DNA of 64,000 bases from Staphylococcus condimenti (GCF_001618885.1 NZ_CP015114.1:2046001-2110000), one strand, 5' to 3'; shown: positions 38,176-48,389, numbered from the stretch's first letter. The notes: generated from the letters alone by a model not told the origin. A program made the numbers and translations.

Positions 38176-39534
38176 ATGGATCGTTGTTTAATTGCAAACA
38201 GAGGAGAAATCGCTGTACGTATTATCCGTGCTTGTCGCGAATCAGGCGTTAAGACGGTTGCTGTATATGCGAAGGGAGATGAAAAAAGTCTGCATGTTAG
38301 TTTGGCAGACGAAGCCATCTGTATCGGAGAAGCCAATCCTTTAGATAGCTATTTAAATATTGAACGTATTATTGCAGCAGCAGAAATAACAGGCGCAAAT
38401 GCCATTCATCCAGGATATGGTTTCCTATCAGAGAGCCCAACTTTCGCACAAAAAGTAGAAGAGAATGATATCTACTTCATCGGACCAACAAGACGTACGA
38501 TGGAAATGATGGGTGATAAAATCACTGCACGACAAACCGTTGACAGTGCTGGAGTTCCAATTATCCCAGGTTCAACAGGTGCAGTACATTCAGTAGAAGA
38601 GATTAAAGAAATTGCAAAAGAAATCGGTTATCCAGTCGTACTTAAAGCTGCAAGCGGCGGTGGCGGTAAAGGTATCCGTATCGTTAAAGAACCGGAAGAT
38701 TTAGCAAAATCATTTAAAGAAGCACAAAGTGAAGGTAAAAAATACTTTAATGATGATCGTATTTATGTTGAAGCCTTTATTCCAGTAGCTAAACACGTTG
38801 AGGTTCAAGTAATCGGAGACGGTAAAGAAAATTATGTTCATTTAGGTGAACGTGATTGTTCTGTACAACGTAAAAACCAAAAACTAATTGAAGAATCACC
38901 TTGTGCCGCACTTACAGATGAAAGACGTCGCGCTATTTGCGAAGACGCTGTTAAAGTAGCGAAAGCTTCTAACTACCGCAGTGCAGGTACTATTGAATTC
39001 TTAGTAACTGAAGATGCTTATTATTTCATTGAAATGAACGCACGTATTCAAGTTGAACATACTGTAACTGAAATGCGCGCTGACCGTGATTTATTGCAAG
39101 CGCAATTATACTTAATGAAACATGATGAGTTGCCATTTACGCAAGAAGATATTCACTTTACAGGTCATGTAATTGAAGCACGTATTAATGCTGAAAATCC
39201 AGAACGTAAATTCCAACCATCACCAGGTAAAGTAAAAGCATTGCATTTACCGCAAGGATTTAATGTACGTGTAGATTCATTATTATATCCTAATTACGTT
39301 GTATCGCCTTACTATGACTCACTTGTTGCTAAAGTGATTGTTAAAGGCAGCGACCGTACACATGCGATTGATAAATTGAAAGCGACATTAGATGAAATGG
39401 TTATTGACGGTTTCTCTACAACTGCTGATTTCCTATATGCTGTATTGTCATATCCTGCATATGCAAATGGCGATGCTAGCGATGTAGATATTAAATTCTT
39501 AGACCGTCATCATATTATTAAGGGGGCTTCTTAA
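38176..39534 (+). CDS. accC: Biotin carboxylase, pxp-operon copy
   Basis: A 452-residue ATP-grasp enzyme that carboxylates biotin on AccB using bicarbonate and ATP. Motifs: [28 protein letters not shown], the glycine-rich ATP loop [41 protein letters not shown] and the carboxyl-terminal domain. It is complete, with all residues expected for activity. It lies 15 bases after accB and two before pxpA. Confidence 0.95.
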   Translation: MDRCLIANRGEIAVRIIRACRESGVKTVAVYAKGDEKSLHVSLADEAICIGEANPLDSYLNIERIIAAAEITGANAIHPGYGFLSESPTFAQKVEENDIYFIGPTRRTMEMMGDKITARQTVDSAGVPIIPGSTGAVHSVEEIKEIAKEIGYPVVLKAASGGGGKGIRIVKEPEDLAKSFKEAQSEGKKYFNDDRIYVEAFIPVAKHVEVQVIGDGKENYVHLGERDCSVQRKNQKLIEESPCAALTDERRRAICEDAVKVAKASNYRSAGTIEFLVTEDAYYFIEMNARIQVEHTVTEMRADRDLLQAQLYLMKHDELPFTQEDIHFTGHVIEARINAENPERKFQPSPGKVKALHLPQGFNVRVDSLLYPNYVVSPYYDSLVAKVIVKGSDRTHAIDKLKATLDEMVIDGFSTTADFLYAVLSYPAYANGDASDVDIKFLDRHHIIKGAS

Positions 39535-39535
39535 A

Positions 39536-40294
39536 ATGCAAGTAGATTTAAATTGTGATTTAGGCGAAGCATTCGGTAATTATTCATTTGGCGGAGATCA
39601 CCAAATTATTCCATTGATTACTTCAGCGAATATTGCATGTGGTTTTCATGCAGGTGATGAAAATGTTATGAACGAAACAGTTAAATTAGCTAAAGAACAC
39701 AGAGTAGGTATTGGAGCACATCCTGGGTTCCATGATTTACAAGGATTTGGCCGTCGTAATATTGATATGGCTCTTGATGAAATTTATACATTAGTAGCAT
39801 ATCAATTAGGTGCATTATCTGCATTCAGCCGAATTCATGATGTGAAAATTAATCATGTGAAACCACACGGTGCTTTATATAACATGGGTGCGCGTGACAA
39901 AGATATTGCACACGCAATCGCACAAGCGGTATATGACGTGGACCCATCACTCATCTTAGTCGGATTATCTAATACATTGCTTATTTCAGAAGCTGAAGCT
40001 GTCGGCTTAAAAACAGCATCTGAGGTATTTGCAGATAGACGTTATGAATCAAACGGCCAATTAGTCAGCCGTAAAGAAAGTGACGCTGTCATCACAGATA
40101 CAGAAGCAGCAATTGATCAAGTGGTTAAGATGGTTAAAGACAACAAAGTTACAGCAAAAGATGGAACTGAAATAGATATTCAAGCAGATACAATTTGTGT
40201 GCATGGCGATGGTGCACATGCATTAGAATTTGTATCAAAAATCAGAGAAAGATTAACGAAAGAAGGTATTTCGATTACGAAACTAGGGGGTTAA
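39536..40294 (+). CDS. pxpA: 5-oxoprolinase subunit PxpA (LamB/YcsF family)
   Basis: A 252-residue protein. [13 protein letters not shown], then [27 protein letters not shown] and VKPHGALYN are the family hallmarks, and [12 protein letters not shown] closes the metal/substrate site. It works with PxpB and PxpC in ATP-dependent ring opening of 5-oxoproline. The start follows the accC stop almost directly. Confidence 0.95.
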   Translation: MQVDLNCDLGEAFGNYSFGGDHQIIPLITSANIACGFHAGDENVMNETVKLAKEHRVGIGAHPGFHDLQGFGRRNIDMALDEIYTLVAYQLGALSAFSRIHDVKINHVKPHGALYNMGARDKDIAHAIAQAVYDVDPSLILVGLSNTLLISEAEAVGLKTASEVFADRRYESNGQLVSRKESDAVITDTEAAIDQVVKMVKDNKVTAKDGTEIDIQADTICVHGDGAHALEFVSKIRERLTKEGISITKLGG

Positions 40295-40297
40295 TAT

Positions 40298-41527
40298 ATG
40301 GGAGAAAAGAACCAAACAAAGACGGATTTCGAGTTCACAAAGGAGCATAAACGCCTGTTACTCGGGTCAGTTTTCTTGATGGCAACATCAGCAATCGGAC
40401 CAGCATTCTTAACACAAACTGCTGTATTTACAGCACAATTTGCAGCAAGCTTCGCATTTGCGATTTTGCTATCAATTATTATTGATATTGGTGCACAAAT
40501 CAATATTTGGCGTGTGTTAGTAGTAACAGGTCTACGCGGACAAGAAATCGCGAATGAGATGGTAAAAGGACTAGGGACTTTTATCTCCATTCTGATAGCA
40601 ATCGGTGGTTTAGCATTTAACATTGGTAATATTGCCGGTGCTGGGCTCGGTTTAAATGCAATCTTTGGTATTGATGTAAAATGGGGCGCAGCGATTACGG
40701 CCGTTTTAGCAATCGGTGTATTCGTAAGTAAAAGCGGTCAAAAAGTTATGGACGTCGTAACAATGGTTTTAGGGGTACTCATGATTTTAATTGTTGCGTA
40801 TGTAATGGTGGTTTCAAATCCTCCATATTTAGAAGCAGCACATAGAATGGTATTACCAGAAAATCCTGCAGCATTAGTATTACCGATTATTACACTGGTC
40901 GGCGGTACAGTAGGTGGTTACATTACTTTCGCAGGTGCACACAGAATTTTAGACTCTGGTATTAAAGGTAAAGAATATTTACCATTTGTTAACCAATCAG
41001 CTATTTCTGGTATCTTAACTACTGGTGTAATGCGTGGTCTTTTATTCTTAGCAGTATTAGGTGTAGTTGTAACAGGGGTTACATTAGACCCTGAAAACCC
41101 ACCTGCATCTGTATTCCAACATGCTTTAGGACCTATTGGTAAAAATATTTTTGGTGTTGTATTATTTGCAGCTGCATTATCTTCAGTAATTGGCTCTGCT
41201 TATACAAGTGCAACATTCTTAAAAACATTGAGTAAATCATTGATGAAACGCAGTAACTTAATCGTTATCACATTCATCGTTGTTTCTACTTTAATCTTCT
41301 TATTCATCGGTAAACCAATCAAATTATTGATTATTGCTGGTGCTTTGAACGGCTTAATCTTACCAATTACATTAGGTACGATTCTTGTCGCTAGTAAGAA
41401 AAAATCGATTGTCGGAGATTATAAACATCCAACTTGGATGTTAGTATTTGGTATCATCGCAGTTGTTGTTACCATTATTACAGGTATCTTCTCATTCCAA
41501 GGTCTTGCAGAACTTTGGAGTTCATAA
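40298..41527 (+). CDS. NRAMP-like transporter of the pxp operon (YcsG type)
   Basis: A 409-residue membrane protein with about 11 helices. The first helix has ATSAIGPAFLTQTAVF; a canonical NRAMP metal-site DPGN is not seen there, which is typical of the YcsG branch found next to ycsF/pxpA in Bacillus. It is therefore more likely to carry a small organic compound (perhaps 5-oxoproline) or a cation other than manganese. Last gene of the operon, three bases after pxpA, followed by a terminator. Confidence 0.82.
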   Translation: MGEKNQTKTDFEFTKEHKRLLLGSVFLMATSAIGPAFLTQTAVFTAQFAASFAFAILLSIIIDIGAQINIWRVLVVTGLRGQEIANEMVKGLGTFISILIAIGGLAFNIGNIAGAGLGLNAIFGIDVKWGAAITAVLAIGVFVSKSGQKVMDVVTMVLGVLMILIVAYVMVVSNPPYLEAAHRMVLPENPAALVLPIITLVGGTVGGYITFAGAHRILDSGIKGKEYLPFVNQSAISGILTTGVMRGLLFLAVLGVVVTGVTLDPENPPASVFQHALGPIGKNIFGVVLFAAALSSVIGSAYTSATFLKTLSKSLMKRSNLIVITFIVVSTLIFLFIGKPIKLLIIAGALNGLILPITLGTILVASKKKSIVGDYKHPTWMLVFGIIAVVVTIITGIFSFQGLAELWSS

Positions 41528-41541
41528 GTAAATTAAAATCA

Positions 41542-41574
41542 AAGGCACGGGCAATATTGCTCGTGCTTTTTTGT
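41542..41574 (+). terminator. Terminator of the pxp operon
   Basis: GCACGGGCAA pairs with TTGCTCGTGC around a short TA centre; T-run follows. Confidence 0.9.
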
Positions 41575-41643
41575 ACATATTCTCAATAATTTTATAAATC
41601 TAAGATAATTGAACGCAGGATGTATATTCTGTCAGATAAACGT

Positions 41644-41671
41644 TATAATAACAGTAATGTAAGCGCATAAA
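41644..41671 (+). promoter_or_regulatory. Promoter -10 and overlapping cre-like site before xylB
   Basis: TATAAT lies at 41644-41649. ATGTAAGCGCATAAA at 41657-41671 fits the CcpA site consensus with one mismatch, at the expected start of transcription. A CcpA block here would repress xylulokinase when glucose is present. The -35 is weak. Binding is inferred. Confidence 0.6.
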
Positions 41672-41703
41672 TAAAGACTGCTTAAGAGAGAAGGGTGAAA
41701 TGA

Positions 41704-43200
41704 ATGGTAAAAGAAGCAGTAATCGGTATTGACCTAGGTACAAGTGCGATTAAACTAATTGCGGTCGATCGCGAAGGTAATGTACTCAGCACTCAAAGTG
41801 AACCGCTCAAACTTTATCAAGATTATCCAGGATACTCTGAACAAAATCCGGATGAGTGGAATGCAGCCATGCAACAAGGTTTGAAAAATTTATTGATGCA
41901 ACCGCAATTGAAAGAAGTAGAAATTAAGGGTGTGTCATTTTCTGGTCAAATGCATGGATTAGTTTTATTGGATAAGGCAGGAAGACCACTAAGGAATGCT
42001 GTTTTATGGAATGATACACGTACTACACCGCAATGTGAGGCTATTAAAGATAAAAAAGGTGAACAAGTACTCGGCAACCCAGTGGTGGAAGGATTTACTT
42101 TAACTAAGTTGTTGTGGGTGAAAGAAAATGAACCTGAATTATGGAAAAAGGCAGAAACATTTTTATTACCTAAAGATTACCTTCGCTATTGTTTAACAGG
42201 AGAAATCTACACAGAATACTCAGATGCAGCAGCGACTATGTTGTTGAATCCACAAACAAAAGCATGGGATAAAATATTAGGTGAAGAATTCGGTATTCCT
42301 GATATTTATCCAGATATCATTCAATCACACGATGAGGCAGGTATTTTTAATGCTGCATTAGCAGCTGAGTTAGGATTAGATACTAATATTCCAGTATTTG
42401 CAGGCGGTGCTGATAATGCTTGCGGCGCTTTAGGATCTGGGGTAATTCGTCCTAATGATGCAATTTGCAGTATTGGTACATCTGGTGTGTTATTAATTTG
42501 TGAGCCTATAGGAGGCGCTGATGGTTACGGTCATAAAATACATCTGATGAACCATGCAGTGACAGATGTTAATTATTTAATGGGCGTTACCTTAAGCGCT
42601 GGTTATAGTTTAAGTTGGTTTAAACGAGAATTTTACCCTGATGATAACTTTGAAAAATTACTGGAAGAAGCAGCAGAAGCTGGCATCGGTGGTCATGGTT
42701 TGATTTTTACACCTTACTTAGCAGGCGAACGTACGCCACATGGAGATGCTTCGATTCGCGGCAGTTTTATTGGAATAAGCGGTTCAAATATACGTGGTGA
42801 TTTTGCGCGTGCAGTTGTGGAAGGTATTACATATTCTTTATACGACTCTTTAATTTATTTACGCAGTGTCGGTAAAAATGTAACTAAAATAGTATCGACT
42901 GGCGGGGGCGCAAAAAGTGATTTTTGGCTGCAGTTACAAGCAGATGTTTTTAATGCTGAAATTTATAAATTGAAACATGAAGAAGGACCAAGTATGGGTG
43001 CAGCAATGCTTGCAGCTTACGGATTAGGATGGTATCCAAGTCTCTCTGAGTGTGCAGAACAATTTATTCATTTTACAGAAACATTCAAACCAGATTTGAA
43101 GCGACATAAAACATATGAAAGTTATTTCCGAATTTATCAACAAGCCTATAATGCTACAAGACGTATGACAAAAGACTTACTGGAACTTCAAAAAGATTAA
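41704..43200 (+). CDS. xylB: Xylulokinase (FGGY family)
   Basis: A 498-residue sugar kinase that makes xylulose-5-phosphate. The ATP site is IGIDLGTSAIKLI. SGQMHGLVLLD and WNDTRTTPQC are typical of xylulokinase, and GGGAKSDFWLQLQADVF is the adenosine-binding part. No xylA, xylE or xylR gene is adjacent, so it may serve a pentose or pentitol pathway encoded elsewhere. A gluconokinase or other FGGY activity is less likely. Confidence 0.88.
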   Translation: MVKEAVIGIDLGTSAIKLIAVDREGNVLSTQSEPLKLYQDYPGYSEQNPDEWNAAMQQGLKNLLMQPQLKEVEIKGVSFSGQMHGLVLLDKAGRPLRNAVLWNDTRTTPQCEAIKDKKGEQVLGNPVVEGFTLTKLLWVKENEPELWKKAETFLLPKDYLRYCLTGEIYTEYSDAAATMLLNPQTKAWDKILGEEFGIPDIYPDIIQSHDEAGIFNAALAAELGLDTNIPVFAGGADNACGALGSGVIRPNDAICSIGTSGVLLICEPIGGADGYGHKIHLMNHAVTDVNYLMGVTLSAGYSLSWFKREFYPDDNFEKLLEEAAEAGIGGHGLIFTPYLAGERTPHGDASIRGSFIGISGSNIRGDFARAVVEGITYSLYDSLIYLRSVGKNVTKIVSTGGGAKSDFWLQLQADVFNAEIYKLKHEEGPSMGAAMLAAYGLGWYPSLSECAEQFIHFTETFKPDLKRHKTYESYFRIYQQAYNATRRMTKDLLELQKD

Positions 43201-43206
43201 AAAAAT

Positions 43207-43243
43207 AAACCCTCTCACTTGGTAAGTCAGGGGGTTATTTCAA
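43207..43243. terminator. Terminator between convergent xylB and a small membrane-protein gene
   Basis: AACCCTCTCAC pairs roughly with GTCAGGGGGTT, with A/T-rich flanks. Confidence 0.6.
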
Positions 43244-43251
43244 ATTACAGA

Positions 43252-43431
43252 TTATTTACCGTTTTTCTCTAAATAGTAACCAATCCACGCACCTGCTGGA
43301 ACGCCGATGATAGGTGTAGTGATTGCACTTAGTACCACAATAGAAGCAATCATGATAAGACCATTTTTAGAGCCGAAACGCATGTGCTTAATCGTTTCAA
43401 CCATGTCTCCAACATATTCTTTAAATGACAT
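43252..43431 (-). CDS. Small membrane protein of unknown function
   Basis: A 59-residue protein. AGGAGGGAATATT precedes the ATG at 43431, a strong ribosome site. A polar helix (about 1-24, SFKEYVGDMVETIKHMRFGS) is followed by one or two membrane stretches (about 26-52) with PIIGVPAGAWIGYYL in the middle. I do not recognise it. Confidence 0.7.
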   Translation of the reverse strand: MSFKEYVGDMVETIKHMRFGSKNGLIMIASIVVLSAITTPIIGVPAGAWIGYYLEKNGK

Positions 43432-43552
43432 AATATTCCCTCCTAGCAATTTATTATTTCTTATTAGTATTCATCTATAATATATCATGGATGTCAAAAA
43501 ATTGGTATGATATTGCTATACTGAAGCCAATAAAGAGAGGAAGTTAACGTAT

Positions 43553-44128
43553 ATGGAATTTGAATATCTCACTGAAGAAACAGATCGTTTAATAATACGC
43601 CCCTTGCAACATTCTGATTATCAACAATGGCTTATTGGTTTTTGCGGACGGCTTGAATCTCAATCTCCATATGATGAAGGCCGATTAGATATGTCGATTT
43701 GTACACAAGGATGGTATGAACAATTAGTAGAGAAGCATCACCAATTTATAAAAAAGGACGAAATTTATATATTCGGTATTTTTCGTAAAACAGATGGTGT
43801 ACATGTGGGTAATTTAGATATTGTGACATTATCACGCAGCCATTTTCAATGGGCAGAGTGCGGCTATACAATTCATAACCAGTTCTGGCGTAATGGATAT
43901 GCTTTTGAAGCTTTAACAGCAATGCTGAAAATTGCAGATAAACGTTTAAAATATCATCGCATTGAAGCACATGTAAATGTTGGCAACCAACCTTCATCGA
44001 AGTTGTTGGAGAAAGCAGGTTTCAAATATGAATGTACGCGTGAAAAATTTATTTTTGAAAATGAGGAGTGGGCAGATCATTTAGTTTATGCTAAAACTTT
44101 GAATAATTTGCCGCCGTTGAATATATGA
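43553..44128 (+). CDS. GNAT-family N-acetyltransferase (RimJ/RimL-like)
   Basis: A 191-residue soluble enzyme. Motifs: TDRLIIRPLQHSDYQQW at the start, ECGYTIHNQFWRNGYAFEAL (acetyl-CoA pyrophosphate loop region) and HVNVGNQPSSKLLEKAGFKYE. This is the RimJ/RimL type, which acetylates ribosomal-protein ends, polyamines or antibiotics. Target unknown. Confidence 0.85.
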   Translation: MEFEYLTEETDRLIIRPLQHSDYQQWLIGFCGRLESQSPYDEGRLDMSICTQGWYEQLVEKHHQFIKKDEIYIFGIFRKTDGVHVGNLDIVTLSRSHFQWAECGYTIHNQFWRNGYAFEALTAMLKIADKRLKYHRIEAHVNVGNQPSSKLLEKAGFKYECTREKFIFENEEWADHLVYAKTLNNLPPLNI

Positions 44129-44237
44129 TTTAATTTTTTACAAAATATTTAAAAACATAAGACTGAAAATTATGTATACTATAATTAAGTAATTTTCGAA
44201 AAGGTAGTAAGAAAGTCAGGAGGTTAAGTTCGACATC

Positions 44238-44846
44238 ATGAAAGGGAGAATTCTAGTTTCGTCAGATATTCATGGTCATGGGGCAGCCTTGGCCAAACTC
44301 TTAAAATATGTGGATTATAATCCTAAAAAAGATCAATTAGTACTGTTAGGGGATTATGTCAATAACGGACCAGATTCAACAGGAACTTTGAAAATGGTTA
44401 AGAAATTACATAGTGAAGGTGCAATTGTATTATTAGGCAATCATGATGTACGTTGGATGAAATCAAAAGAAAAGCGGAAGCGCAAATGGCGTGCTGTCCT
44501 GCAAGGTTTTGATAGTATGGCTAAAATTGATAATTATTTGTTTGTACATGCAGGCGTCAATCCTTCAAAATCATTAGGTGAACAAAAATTATCCGAAGTA
44601 TCAGGCTTTGAATCAAATGTTGAATTGGCGCGTGAAATTAAAGGTAAGTGGCTAGTACATGGACATGTGCCGACACGCCGATACGGTGCTAAAAAGAATA
44701 AAATTCATATCAAAGGACGTACTATTGATGTTGATACAGGTGCAGGTCATGGCAAGCATTTATCGCTTGTAGATCTAACCCACCAGCACGTATGTGCAAT
44801 TGAAGTTGAACATGCGAAAAAAGTATATGAATATAGTTTTGGATAA
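44238..44846 (+). CDS. Metallophosphoesterase (serine/threonine phosphatase-like)
   Basis: A 202-residue calcineurin-like phosphoesterase. Motifs: SDIHGH at 9-14, GDYVNNGPDS at about 38-47, GNHD at about 67, VHAGVNP and HGHVP. This is the PPP-type set (PrpE/ApaH-like). The substrate could be phosphoprotein or a dinucleotide tetraphosphate. It ends in a strong terminator. Confidence 0.85.
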   Translation: MKGRILVSSDIHGHGAALAKLLKYVDYNPKKDQLVLLGDYVNNGPDSTGTLKMVKKLHSEGAIVLLGNHDVRWMKSKEKRKRKWRAVLQGFDSMAKIDNYLFVHAGVNPSKSLGEQKLSEVSGFESNVELAREIKGKWLVHGHVPTRRYGAKKNKIHIKGRTIDVDTGAGHGKHLSLVDLTHQHVCAIEVEHAKKVYEYSFG

Positions 44847-44850
44847 AATA

Positions 44851-44899
44851 AGAGACCCTAAAGATTGTAATTAGCAGCTTCAGGGTCTCTGTTTTTTTA
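44851..44899 (+). terminator. Terminator of the phosphoesterase gene
   Basis: AGAGACCCTAAAG pairs with CTTCAGGGTCTCT (one mismatch), then T-run. Confidence 0.88.
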
Positions 44900-45676
44900 G
44901 TCTGTATTTTTTCTCATGTAAATGAAACTAGCTATAATACTAATACCAACTAATCCTAGTAAAATGAAAGAACTTGTAATTTCAGCCTGTAGGCTTTGTA
45001 CATTGCCTTGGAATATGATAAGCGTGATTAGTTCAGGTAAGATAAGGATGATGATTGCAGCAAAAAGTGGCCAATATTTAAACCAGGATGTAATAGCTAA
45101 CATCAATATAGCTATTATAAATCCAATTATCATACTTGATATAGAAGATAAAGTGAATAAAGTATAAATAGGCCATTTTTTAGCAATGTAAGCACCACCG
45201 ATAAATGCAGCCATGGCGATTATTCCTAAAATTAAACATATTGTATAAACTTTAAGCGGTATTTTATTTTCACGATCGATTTGACTGCCATAATGAATGA
45301 CGATGTATTTTATAACTTTCCAAAAAAGAATGCCTGTTAAAATGACGATTATGAATTGAATTAATTTTCCAATGGTAAAAGTGAAAGGTCCTTGGAAAAA
45401 ATCTGGCAACAACAAGATAATGAATAAAAAGCCTATGATACCTAATATGAATTTATGATAAGTAGAATCTAACGGCATTTCATCAGATATTTTGTTGATA
45501 TAGGATTTTACTGATCCACCAGTAATATTATCAATATTATCGCCTCGTTTTTCAGCTTCCATCAAATGATCTCGTAATTCATCTTCAATTTCATTGATAG
45601 TCGAGTCTTCCTTACCGCGCTCCATCAAGGTAGTACGTAAAAGCCAGAGAAATTCTTCTGATTTTTTACTAAGCAT
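44897..45676 (-). CDS. HAAS-domain membrane protein, PadR-linked
   Basis: A 259-residue protein with a soluble amino-terminal helical part (about 1-70: EDELRDHLMEAEKRGDNI, the HAAS signature) and about six membrane segments. Proteins with this layout sit beside a PadR regulator and are thought to act as membrane sensors or co-regulators. It overlaps padR by eight bases. Confidence 0.8.
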   Translation of the reverse strand: MLSKKSEEFLWLLRTTLMERGKEDSTINEIEDELRDHLMEAEKRGDNIDNITGGSVKSYINKISDEMPLDSTYHKFILGIIGFLFIILLLPDFFQGPFTFTIGKLIQFIIVILTGILFWKVIKYIVIHYGSQIDRENKIPLKVYTICLILGIIAMAAFIGGAYIAKKWPIYTLFTLSSISSMIIGFIIAILMLAITSWFKYWPLFAAIIILILPELITLIIFQGNVQSLQAEITSSFILLGLVGISIIASFIYMRKNTD

Positions 45677-46004
45677 CTTTGTCTCTCCTTAATATATTAT
45701 TCATGCCGTGATTTAGTGCTTGCCATTTTTCAGTAAAAGTTTGCAATTCTATACGGCCTGATTCTGTGATTGTGTAATATTTTCGCTTTGGACCACCGTT
45801 GTCTGATTTGCGCATTTCACTTTGAATATACCCTTTTTTACTTAGTCGGAGCAATACAGGATATATACTGCCATCGCTGATTTCAGGGAATTGTTGTGCT
45901 TTTAGTTTTTCTAATATTTCATATCCATAGGTCTCTCCGTGCGCAATTAAACCTAGGATAGCGCCATCGAGTAGACCTTTCATTAATTGATTGGAAACTG
46001 TCAT
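45669..46004 (-). CDS. PadR-family transcriptional regulator
   Basis: A 111-residue winged-helix repressor. GLLDGAILGLIAHGETYGYEILEKL and ISDGSIYPVLLRLSKKGYI (each quoted in part) are the PadR hallmarks. RKYYTITESGRIEL is the wing. It heads a two-gene operon with the HAAS protein. A repeat-rich operator precedes it. Confidence 0.92.
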   Translation of the reverse strand: MTVSNQLMKGLLDGAILGLIAHGETYGYEILEKLKAQQFPEISDGSIYPVLLRLSKKGYIQSEMRKSDNGGPKRKYYTITESGRIELQTFTEKWQALNHGMNNILRRDKDA

Positions 46005-46015
46005 CTTTTCACCTC

Positions 46016-46101
46016 GTTAAGATAGCGGTGAACTAACTATCTTATAATATAAGTTAGTTGATTAGAAAAGGTTTGTCAACTATCTTACGATAAAAGATAG
46101 T
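46016..46101. promoter_or_regulatory. Probable PadR operator region
   Basis: Two perfect inverted repeats stand before padR: AACTAACT/AGTTAGTT (46031-46038, 46052-46059) and ACTATCTT/AAGATAGT (46079-46086, 46094-46101). The unit CTATCTTA or its complement appears three times more widely. A minus-strand TTGACA (46074-46079) lies at the edge of the second repeat. PadR is probably autorepressing here. Confidence 0.65.
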
Positions 46102-46163
46102 GGGACATATCTTTATAATGTTAGTAGCTTTAAACCATATTTTAATAGAGTGGAGATAAAAAA

Positions 46164-46198
46164 TAAGCTCACTTCCTAATGAAAAGAAGTGAGCTTAA
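46164..46198. terminator. Terminator downstream of the feo operon
   Basis: TAAGCTCACTTC pairs perfectly with GAAGTGAGCTTA (about 12 bp). Confidence 0.88.
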
Positions 46199-46206
46199 AA
46201 TTTATA

Positions 46207-46383
46207 TTATGATACATGTTTTTGATGTTTTTTCATTTCTTTAGGCATTGCGTGTCCGCAACCTTGGTTGATATCGCATGCGGCGCATTTCCCTTGTTTG
46301 GACTTTTTGAAGAAGCGGATTAAAGTATATGCGGCATATCCGAAAATCAGTAATATAATGACAGCGTTAATTAAAATAGTCAT
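46207..46383 (-). CDS. FeoB-associated Cys-rich membrane protein
   Basis: A 58-residue protein with an AAGGAGG ribosome site before the ATG at 46383. Residues 1-24 are a membrane helix. The tail has CAAC (33-36), then Cys42 in QGCGHAM, and ends Lys/His-rich. This fits the small Cys-rich membrane proteins found after feoB in Gram-positives, thought to help ferrous iron entry. It starts 12 bases after the feoB stop. It is intact although feoB is not. Confidence 0.85.
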   Translation of the reverse strand: MTILINAVIILLIFGYAAYTLIRFFKKSKQGKCAACDINQGCGHAMPKEMKKHQKHVS

Positions 46384-46395
46384 TCAGATTCCTCC

Positions 46396-48389
46396 TTAAC
46401 CAAAAAGTTGGCTTCCTTGATAAACAATGAATGTTAAAACATAGGCGATTACAACAGGATAAAGTGTTGCAATGATTGTCCATTTCCAAGAAACTGTTTC
46501 TTTACGTATTGCTGCGACTGTAGATAAGCATGGGATATATAACAAGATGAATAACATGAATGCATAAGCAGATGCTGGTGTGAAGTGTGTTGAAATCATT
46601 CTTGTTAATCCGTGACTGTCAGTTGCATAAATAATAGCCATAGCGCTTACCACTACTTCTTTAGCCAAGAAGCCTGGAATTAAAGTTGCGCCTGCTTGCC
46701 ATGTTCCAAACCCAAGCGGTATAAGCAATGGGGCAATACATGCTCCGATAATTTGCAAGAAACTGTGATCGACATTTACTCCGAAACCAGTTGGTCCTGC
46801 ATAATTCAACATCCAGATAACTACTGAACCACCAAAGATAAATGTTCCTGCTTTTTTAACAAAACCTTTTGCTTTTTCCCACGTACTGCGCCATAAAGTT
46901 TTAGCTGATGGCATACGATATGGCGGTAATTCGATAACAAATACAGAGTTTTCTTTTTCAAAATTGTTTTAGTCATAACAAAACTGACAACAAGTGCAAC
47001 TACGATACCGATGACATACAAACTTAAAACGACTAAAGCTTGATTTTCTTTAAAGAAGACACCTGCAAATAATGCATAAACAGGGAGTCGGGCTGAACAA
47101 GACATAAATGGTGTGATTAAAATTGTTGTTAATCGTTCTTTTTCTTGTTCAATACTTCTTGTTGCCATGACACCAGGAACGTTACATCCAAAACCAATAA
47201 TCATAGGAATAAAAGATTTACCATTCAATCCTAAACCTTCCATTACCTTGTCCATAATAAGCGCAATACGCGCCATATATCCTGAGTCTTCAAGCAAAGA
47301 AATAAAGAAGAACAAAATCATAATTTGCGGTACGAATACTATAACTGCACCCACACCAGCAATGATGCCATCTGTAATCAAATCTTTTAAGAATGGGAAT
47401 AAACCGATTGCATCCATTCCTTGATTAACCCAATCAGTAAAAGGGCCGCCTATAAACTCATCTAACTTATCTGATAGCGGGGTACCAATCCACGAGAAGG
47501 TAGCTTGGAAAATCAACCACATTATTACTAAGAAAATAGGAATACCTACAAATTTATTAGTAAGTATTTTATCCACACGATCAGTAAGATATTGTTTTTT
47601 CTTATTAGGATAAGTAATAACATCTTCTAAGAGTTCATCAATATATTCAGTTCGAGAACGGCGCATACTGTCGACTATTGATACGTCTAATTGCTTGGCT
47701 AAGTTTTCTCGGATTGTTCTTAATTCAGGATGATGATGCGCACCGATAAACTGTTCAATCGCAGGATTACCTAATAAATATTGAACTGCAATAAAACGAT
47801 GACGTTTACTTGGCAGTTCTAGTTGTGCTTTGAAGTAATGCTGCAACTCTGATAGTGCAGATTCAACGTGATGATTATATGGAATTTTCAAAGGTTGTGC
47901 AGTAGATAGGTCATCATCTTTCAATAAATCTAAAATACTGTCGACACCTTGGCCGCTTCTCGCCACAATCGGCAATATCGGCATCTTCAATCATCGCATC
48001 AATAAATTACGGTTAATCTCAATACCGCGTTTAGAAGCGACATCTCCCATATTTAAACAAAGTAAAATAGGTGAACCGAATTCCATTAACTGTGTCGTTA
48101 ATAACAAGTTACGTTTTAACTGTACTGCATCTACGATGTTAATGACTTTTGAAAAATTGTCATGCAGCAAATAATCAGTAACTACCGTTTCATCTTTAGA
48201 AATCGGCAGTAAATCATAAATACCCGGCAAGTCGACCAATTCGCCTTGCTTATCTTTTAACATACCCACTTTCTTCTCAACAGTGACACCGCTCCAGTTA
48301 CCTACATATTCGTAAGAACCAGTCAGTGCGTTGAAAAGCGTCGTCTTGCCGACATTCGGATTGCCGACAATACAATATGTGTTATGCAT
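46396..48389 (-). pseudogene. feoB: feoB ferrous iron transporter, broken twice
   Basis: From the ATG at 48389 the frame gives a normal FeoB start: G1 motif GNPNVGKTT at 9-17, switch [12 protein letters not shown] and G3 [12 protein letters not shown] at 47991-47993 stops it after LLMR. The same frame continues directly with [15 protein letters not shown], so this is an in-frame nonsense codon. Further on, the frame is lost near 46954-46958, where a run of five A (minus strand) appears to lack one base. Restoring it links TKTILKK to the rest of the protein (the frame ending at 46396 with [17 protein letters not shown]...GSQLFG). Full length would be about 664 codons. Two independent lesions make a sequencing error unlikely for both. 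Confidence 0.92.

Noticed and set aside
46821-47990. Independent gene starting at TTG 47990
   Set aside because: It continues the feoB frame directly after a nonsense codon; there is no ribosome site of its own.
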